Assembly (NCBI GenBank): GCA_003339415.1
Contig: PDHQ01000007.1
Coordinates: forward strand, 372,001 to 436,000
DNA length: 64,000 nt
Direction of reading: 5' to 3'
Origin: Ophiocordyceps camponoti-saundersi (nom. inval.)
Taxonomy: Eukaryota > Ascomycota > Sordariomycetes > Hypocreales > Ophiocordycipitaceae
The notes beneath the pieces were generated by a model. The model made no database searches. It saw only the letters and a program-made list of their open reading frames with translations, and was not told where the DNA came from. Numbering within the stretch: position 1 is the first letter of the stretch; the number at the start of each line of letters is the position of its first letter. A program made the translations under genes and the position numbers. Of this stretch, positions 59,008 through 64,000 are shown in pieces.

Positions 59008-59575
59008 GGATGACTACGAGGTCAGCTTTGAGGATTATTAGGATTAGTGAGAGTTTCTGGCAATATGAATATGAATAGAGCAATGGAGTTTTGGAGGATT
59101 AAAAAGAAGATGAAAGAAAGAATGGACCATCAGGTGACGCCTTGGAAAGTGAAGTTGTCAACAATCCCCGTGGCTAGGAGTGACTGTTACGATTTTTTGC
59201 TTCTCATCGTTATAAGTTACGTTACATGGTAGTAGAGCATTTGTCTCTGCTCCGCATGTATTTGAAAGGGTCCAATCGGTAACATGATCATGCATTGATC
59301 GAACGTAGGGCGTTATCCTTTTATTGTCCCGTTTGTCTAGTCATAGTGATGATGATAGCTGTAAGTTCCCTTGCTCCCTGTCCTCCATGTCTTCCCCCTT
59401 TTCCCTCAACAGACTGGGGGCATTCAAATAGTGGTAGACCTCGACCACCTCACGATGCCAACTCATCTGGCGACCCGGGGCTCAACAAGTCCATTTCGAC
59501 CCTAACCCTACTTACCCTACTAACCGTTTTGCTGCTTGTCCTTTCTTTCTCTTCTTTAAGGTCGTTGCATTCCTT
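59008..59575. other. 3' region of the peroxidase gene
   Basis: This is AT-rich compared with the genes, with no coding region seen. It contains a short CCCTAACCCTACTTACCC string at about 59,501-59,518, judged too short to be telomeric. Confidence 0.4.
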
Positions 59576-62500
59576 TTAGAGGGTCTCAATTTTGGTCACT
59601 GCTGTTATCTTCGTCGATGGTAACTTATTCCTCTCAACTAGCTGTCTGCTCTCATCCTTCACGGCATCGTCAAGCACCCGCTTCAACGGGTTAACACTCG
59701 ACGACTCTGGTCTTGCCAATAAATCGTCGCCTGGAAGAGCATGGTCTGAATCTTCAACTGGATCAATTGGGCCTGAATCCACCCAAAGGTTGTCAATCCT
59801 GGTTTTGGTTGCTTCTTCCCCTCGGCAGGCTTGGGCTGCGTCCGCCATAGTCACGTCATTTTGACTTCTGTCGCTTCCAGGCATCACCCACCGTCTTGAC
59901 TCTCTCACCACCTGGAGTCGCGTGCCAGCGAGGTTCAACGACCAGGACTGGGGACTCATCTCTCAGTCTAGACGACTGCAGCGTGCTGGGCCCTAGTCAC
60001 AGGTTTGGGGCAAAATTCGCACGTCTCTAAAGTGCAGACGGACGCCTCGGACCACGAGAAGGGGAGTAAAAGAGAAAAAGAAGCTGCACTCAACCGGAGA
60101 GGGTGCCCAACCTGCTCGAAGGGGGGCCAAGGACTTTCACCTTAACTACGCCCGGAACTTCTAAATCAAGTAATATCTTTGGTGATTCTTCAAACGCAAT
60201 CCCCGCGGAGCCCTTGGAAGACGTGGCGACGCTTGTTTTTGCGCGTGGTGTCTGCGGCGGCGATTGCTGCGGCTGTTGCCGCTATTCGTCTCCGTCACAG
60301 GAGTAACTCTGGCCGGCACAGCTGCAGTGGGGAATAGTGAACCGGAGCGTCCGGAGTTGTGGTCGCCGCCGCCGCCGGAGCGGCCTCCTCCACTATCGCT
60401 TGGGCGGCGGTAGTCGTCTGCGTCGCCGTTGTCTGCAACTCCGATGTTCGGTAACGCTCCCACAGAAGTGAGGGGTTTCTTCCTCCTCAGCTAAGCGTAG
60501 AAGTTCTAGATGCCCTTTAAAGGCCACTGGCGTATAGTAAATGAATAACCCTGTTACACGCCAACTCTGTAGTCGTACTCTTTGCTCCCTGTTGCTGCGG
60601 CTTCACAGTCGCATCCTCTGCTGTATAATGTTGAGGATTGGGTGGTTTTGAGTCCGCGCGAGACGAAGGCTTGGTGATGAACGGGCGGGAAGTTGCCGCT
60701 GACCTTCAGGCGCCTGAGCCTTGACAACCCGCTCCAGTTAGTCGAATCCGTCTCCAATCTCCCCGAGCCGTAACCCTTCTCGACGTTGCTCAGTGATGTC
60801 AATCATTTCCTGCAGCTCATGATGAATGGAGGTGTATGGACAAGCAAGAGCTGAACGTCTGATTCCCCGTCGTTGTCATCGTCGTTTGGCTTCTTCCGGT
60901 GAGAAGATGCGGATATCCCGCCAGGCTGCCAAGGTCCTTCTTGACGCTTGTGCTCGCCCCCGTTCGCCCTGAATCGAAGAGGTGAAGAATCTTGAGGCGC
61001 CAGTCCCGGATAAAGCTTCCCTAGTGAAAACTAGGGGGCGTTGTCGAGCAATAAGCTCAAGGAATTATACAGCTTCGACTTTCCAGACATATTCTTTCTT
61101 TCCTCCGACAATGGAAGATGTATTGGTTGAGGTATGCGCCAGCTGATACCCCGAGGAACCATGCCAATCGCCCTAAGCCATGCAACTCTGTGCGTATAGA
61201 ACACTAGAAGAAGCGCAGGCGACGAGCCGTGTGGTCGCCTGTAACCGTGATACTGCCAGTGCCACTGATAGTGCAAGAGGCATCTTGATCGTAGGCCTAG
61301 AAGAGGTCGTTCTCATTATCGTCGATGATAATAAGCTCCTCCAGGCGACGCTGCCCGCCATGCCGAGATGGCGTCGAGAACGTATCGTCGCTGCTTCTAA
61401 CAGACCGACGATCATGGTCCGAGACGTTTGTCTGGCGCCACTGGAGGAGGCTGGCTCCTCCTACCACGGGGCCGTCATTTCCTCTTGCGCCGCCGTCGTC
61501 ACGAGGAGACCTGTCAGTGCTCGAGGCTGAGGGCGAGTAAAAGGGCGGCACGTAAGGCCGTTGTTTATAAGACGGCGGCGGCGGCTCGTCTCTCTTCACC
61601 GCGCGGGTTTGGCGAATCATTCGATATGGCGCGGGAGTCGAGCACATTATTGCGAATGCAGTTGAGCCTATCTCGTCGGATAGGAGCGCCACTCGACCTA
61701 GTAGTGGGCATACTGGTGATCGATATATGGAGGTGATTCGGCGAGGAAATCGAACTTTCCGACGTCCTTTTTGGTCCGATTCAAGTGGTAGGGCCTTGTG
61801 AGCCGGTGGTTTGGTCTCACGATGAGTTTTGCGTCCCAAGTCCCTGCTTTCGATCCAAATGTGATGGCCGTTTGGTACTGGTCGTGGCCACCACCCTTTA
61901 GGGCTAACTTTGATAATGCTGCTCCCATTGATTTCCATGTCTTTCCAGCCAACTGGCTTGTCCTGCAGCAACTGTTCCACGCTGATGATCATACGGTCCC
62001 ACAGTCGCCTCATTATCCAACGACCCGTACCCGATCAGAACGTCTTCATTGTCGTGATATGCGTATACGCCGTCATCGTCCTTGAGTGCCCCAATTGCTG
62101 CCTCTTATGCGCGGAGGCACTTTGGCTTCATCCTTTGTCGAGCCGCCTGTCTTCTTACACGCTCTGTTTTGAGCTAATCTCCAGACTGAGATGCGGGTGC
62201 TGAGTAGTATGTCTCGTCTGTTTCCGCCGGCCCTGTCGTCAGAGGACATGTGCGGCAAGTTACAGCCAATAGACGTTGACGTGGTCCAGGCGAATGCTTC
62301 GTCCATGTCCTTGAAGAACTCGTCGTGGTCACTCCCATCTCGTCCGAGGCCGACGACTCAACGATGATGGTCTTGAACCATTTTTCCGATCGAATCATCT
62401 TCGCAATCCAGCACCGCAAATACGCGTGACGACTTGGCATGTACGTGAACGGTGATATCACGGGCGAAAGTTGTCACCCCCCGATTTACCTCAGCCTATT

Positions 62501-63747
62501 TTTCTTTCTGTTAACCATTGTCTTTACCGTCTTCCTCCACTTTTGCTTACCGAGACAGCGTACAACTTCACACGCTCATGGCTTCCGCGCTTCGTCATTT
62601 TGAACGCCAAAAAAACGACACGGCCATTTAGCAATGTTGTTCAGTTGGATGCTTTCCTTGTTCTTGTTGAGTCCAATAACACCTCTTCCTCTTCTGGTTG
62701 GCCTCACGGCCCAGACGAAGGTGCTGCAATACGTTAGCTATCTATCACGTTAACAAATGGGTCATGACGAGCACTCACTTCTTCCTCCGTCCCTTCCTCC
62801 AGCGGCCAGTGGCTGTTCACGAAGGTCGCCAAGGCCTTGGCGGTCTCCACTCCCCCCTCAACAACCTGTGTATCTCCTGTCAGCTTCTGCACTGCCAACT
62901 GACACAAGGAATATATCCTTACCGGGACGCACTTCGTCCCCGTCTTGCCACAGTCATAGCAGGCCTTGGCCCGCACCGACGCTTGTTCCTAACAGGCGCG
63001 GAATCTTCACGCTTGTCTGTACTCCCTTGATCTGATAGCTGATAATGTCACCAGAAGGACAGGCCAGTGCCCGAGGCGTGAAACTTTCTGTTCCTTTCCC
63101 GGCCAATTCCTTTTTGGCCTTTTCGACGGCTGAAGCTGAGTGGGGGAAGTCCGGCGCGTAGGACGTGATTCTCCAATCCGGCAGCCGATGTCCGGTCATC
63201 TGAATTGGTCACCATGGCTGCTATCCGCAAAGACGACGCGAGAAACCGATCGTAGCGGGTTCATATGGCCAAAGGCAACCTGAGTCGTCCTCCCGCGATC
63301 CCCGACCGGGCAAGTTTCATTTCGGCTTCCAAAGGTAGTTGTCGGAAAGTCGGCGAATGGCACGATACTGGTAATCCAGTTTAAGAATGTTTTCGATACC
63401 CTCCTCGGTAGAAACTGAAGCTGTTTGCCACGGTATCGTAGAAGGTGGGACTTTGGCAAGGCTTATAAGTAATTGGTTTTGCAATTCCGATACTTCTCGT
63501 TCAAAAGAACCAGGTGATAGGCGTATCAAACACCAGTCGCTACTCTTCAGCTGAGACGCCGATTCGCCTCCCGGAGTTCCCACAAGATCTGCCGCGACAA
63601 AGACTGACTTTCCCAGTGCTGATTTCCAAGGGTGGTGGTGAGTTGCTCAATAGCGGTTAACAGGCGCTGAAAAACTCTGCCTTCCGCGGGCTCCGCCGCC
63701 GCGCTCCGCGTCTCTGTCGCGCGATGCCTCTCCCACTCCGTCCACAA
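59576..63747 (-). pseudogene. Fragmentary minus-strand coding region, possibly an eroded or highly split gene
   Basis: I do not recognise a product. Several short minus-strand ORFs with protein-like composition follow one another in alternating frames: a start-like ORF at 63547-63747; 63317-63583; a segment around 62,734-63,000 with ACYDCGKTGTKC (a CxxC-x6-C pattern) and a plausible GT-AG intron (about 62,879-62,923); 62,073-62,460, where one frame is interrupted by a single TGA and then stays open; 61,297-62,013; and 59,576-59,959, ending in a stop. This could be one intron-rich lineage-specific gene, several small genes, or a pseudogene with stops and frameshifts. No transposon enzyme motifs were seen. 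The boundaries are nominal. Confidence 0.25.
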
Positions 63748-64000
63748 ATTCTCCTGCAGTATATCCCACTATAGCCTGTCAGCCCGCTTCAGCTCCGCTC
63801 CGATCCGCTCCGCCCCGTGCATACTCACCTGCAGCCCTGACGTCTCTCCGCCGTTCGCGATGTATATGGCGGCCGCTCTCGCGCCTGAGCTATCCGTTGT
63901 TTCTGATACCAAAGGCCCGGATATACCTCACGTGGATAGGATGCGGCGCTCCTCCTATCGTACGATCAGCAGATGTCCAACACGTATCGTACGAAGGAGA
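63748..64000. other. Right end of the window
   Basis: About 250 bases contain no supportable feature. They may be upstream sequence of the minus-strand fragments. Confidence 0.4.

Noticed and set aside
59498..59523. Telomere-like CCCTAACCCTACTTACCCTA string
   Set aside because: Only one to two imperfect units with unique sequence on both sides; not a telomere or a clear interstitial telomeric array.

Overview
This window is nuclear DNA of a filamentous ascomycete (Pezizomycotina, probably Sordariomycetes; the order cannot be fixed from sequence alone). The evidence is the GC-rich coding sequence, the many short GT-AG introns of about 50-120 bp, and single-copy orthologues of core fungal genes on both strands, separated by 0.2-4 kb of pyrimidine-rich, microsatellite-rich intergenic DNA. 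There is no operon structure. Gene models were built by reading exons and checking that donor/acceptor phases join into one open frame; most close exactly in frame.

Layout from left to right. 1-2.3 kb is gene-poor and holds one possible small secreted cysteine-rich protein and a 125-bp tandem duplication. 2.3-15.7 kb holds RRG7 (mitochondrial, minus), DIB1/DIM1 (U5 snRNP, plus), the giant TAO3/PAG1/Mor2 Furry-family gene (minus) and NADPH-cytochrome P450 reductase (plus). 15.7-19.7 kb is a long non-coding span with an assembly gap set in poly-G. 19.7-32.3 kb holds an RBMS/Msa1-type tandem-RRM protein, RIO2 kinase (minus), proteasome RPN1, an OPT-family transporter (minus) and 5-formyltetrahydrofolate cyclo-ligase. 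32.8-39.4 kb holds the MTR10/transportin-3 nuclear import receptor and a GNAT-like gene whose last intron contains the second assembly gap.

40.4-46.1 kb is a 1900-residue ORF that I do not recognise. It has five consecutive six-cysteine modules of binuclear zinc-cluster topology, long low-complexity domains and a separate C-terminal Cys/His block. It is the most interesting object in the window. 47.4-48.3 kb is RAS1 (minus), followed by 4 kb of simple-sequence DNA. 52.4-56.2 kb holds a MoCF-biosynthesis-domain (CinA/MoaB-like) gene with 9-nt and 18-nt micro-exons, a GMF/AIM7 actin regulator and NBP35. 57.8-59.0 kb is a secreted heme-thiolate (chloroperoxidase-type) peroxidase. From 59.0 kb to the end the DNA is fragmentary: short minus-strand ORFs alternate frames, suggesting an eroded or highly intron-split lineage-specific gene.

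Most genes are unrelated housekeeping functions (splicing, proteasome, ribosome biogenesis, nuclear import, Fe-S assembly, folate, P450 electron supply, Ras/morphogenesis signalling). Shared divergent promoters are the only visible coupling: RRG7/DIB1, TAO3/CPR, RIO2/RPN1, OPT/FAU1 and MoCF/GMF. No transposon with recognisable enzymes, tRNA, rRNA or CRISPR was found.
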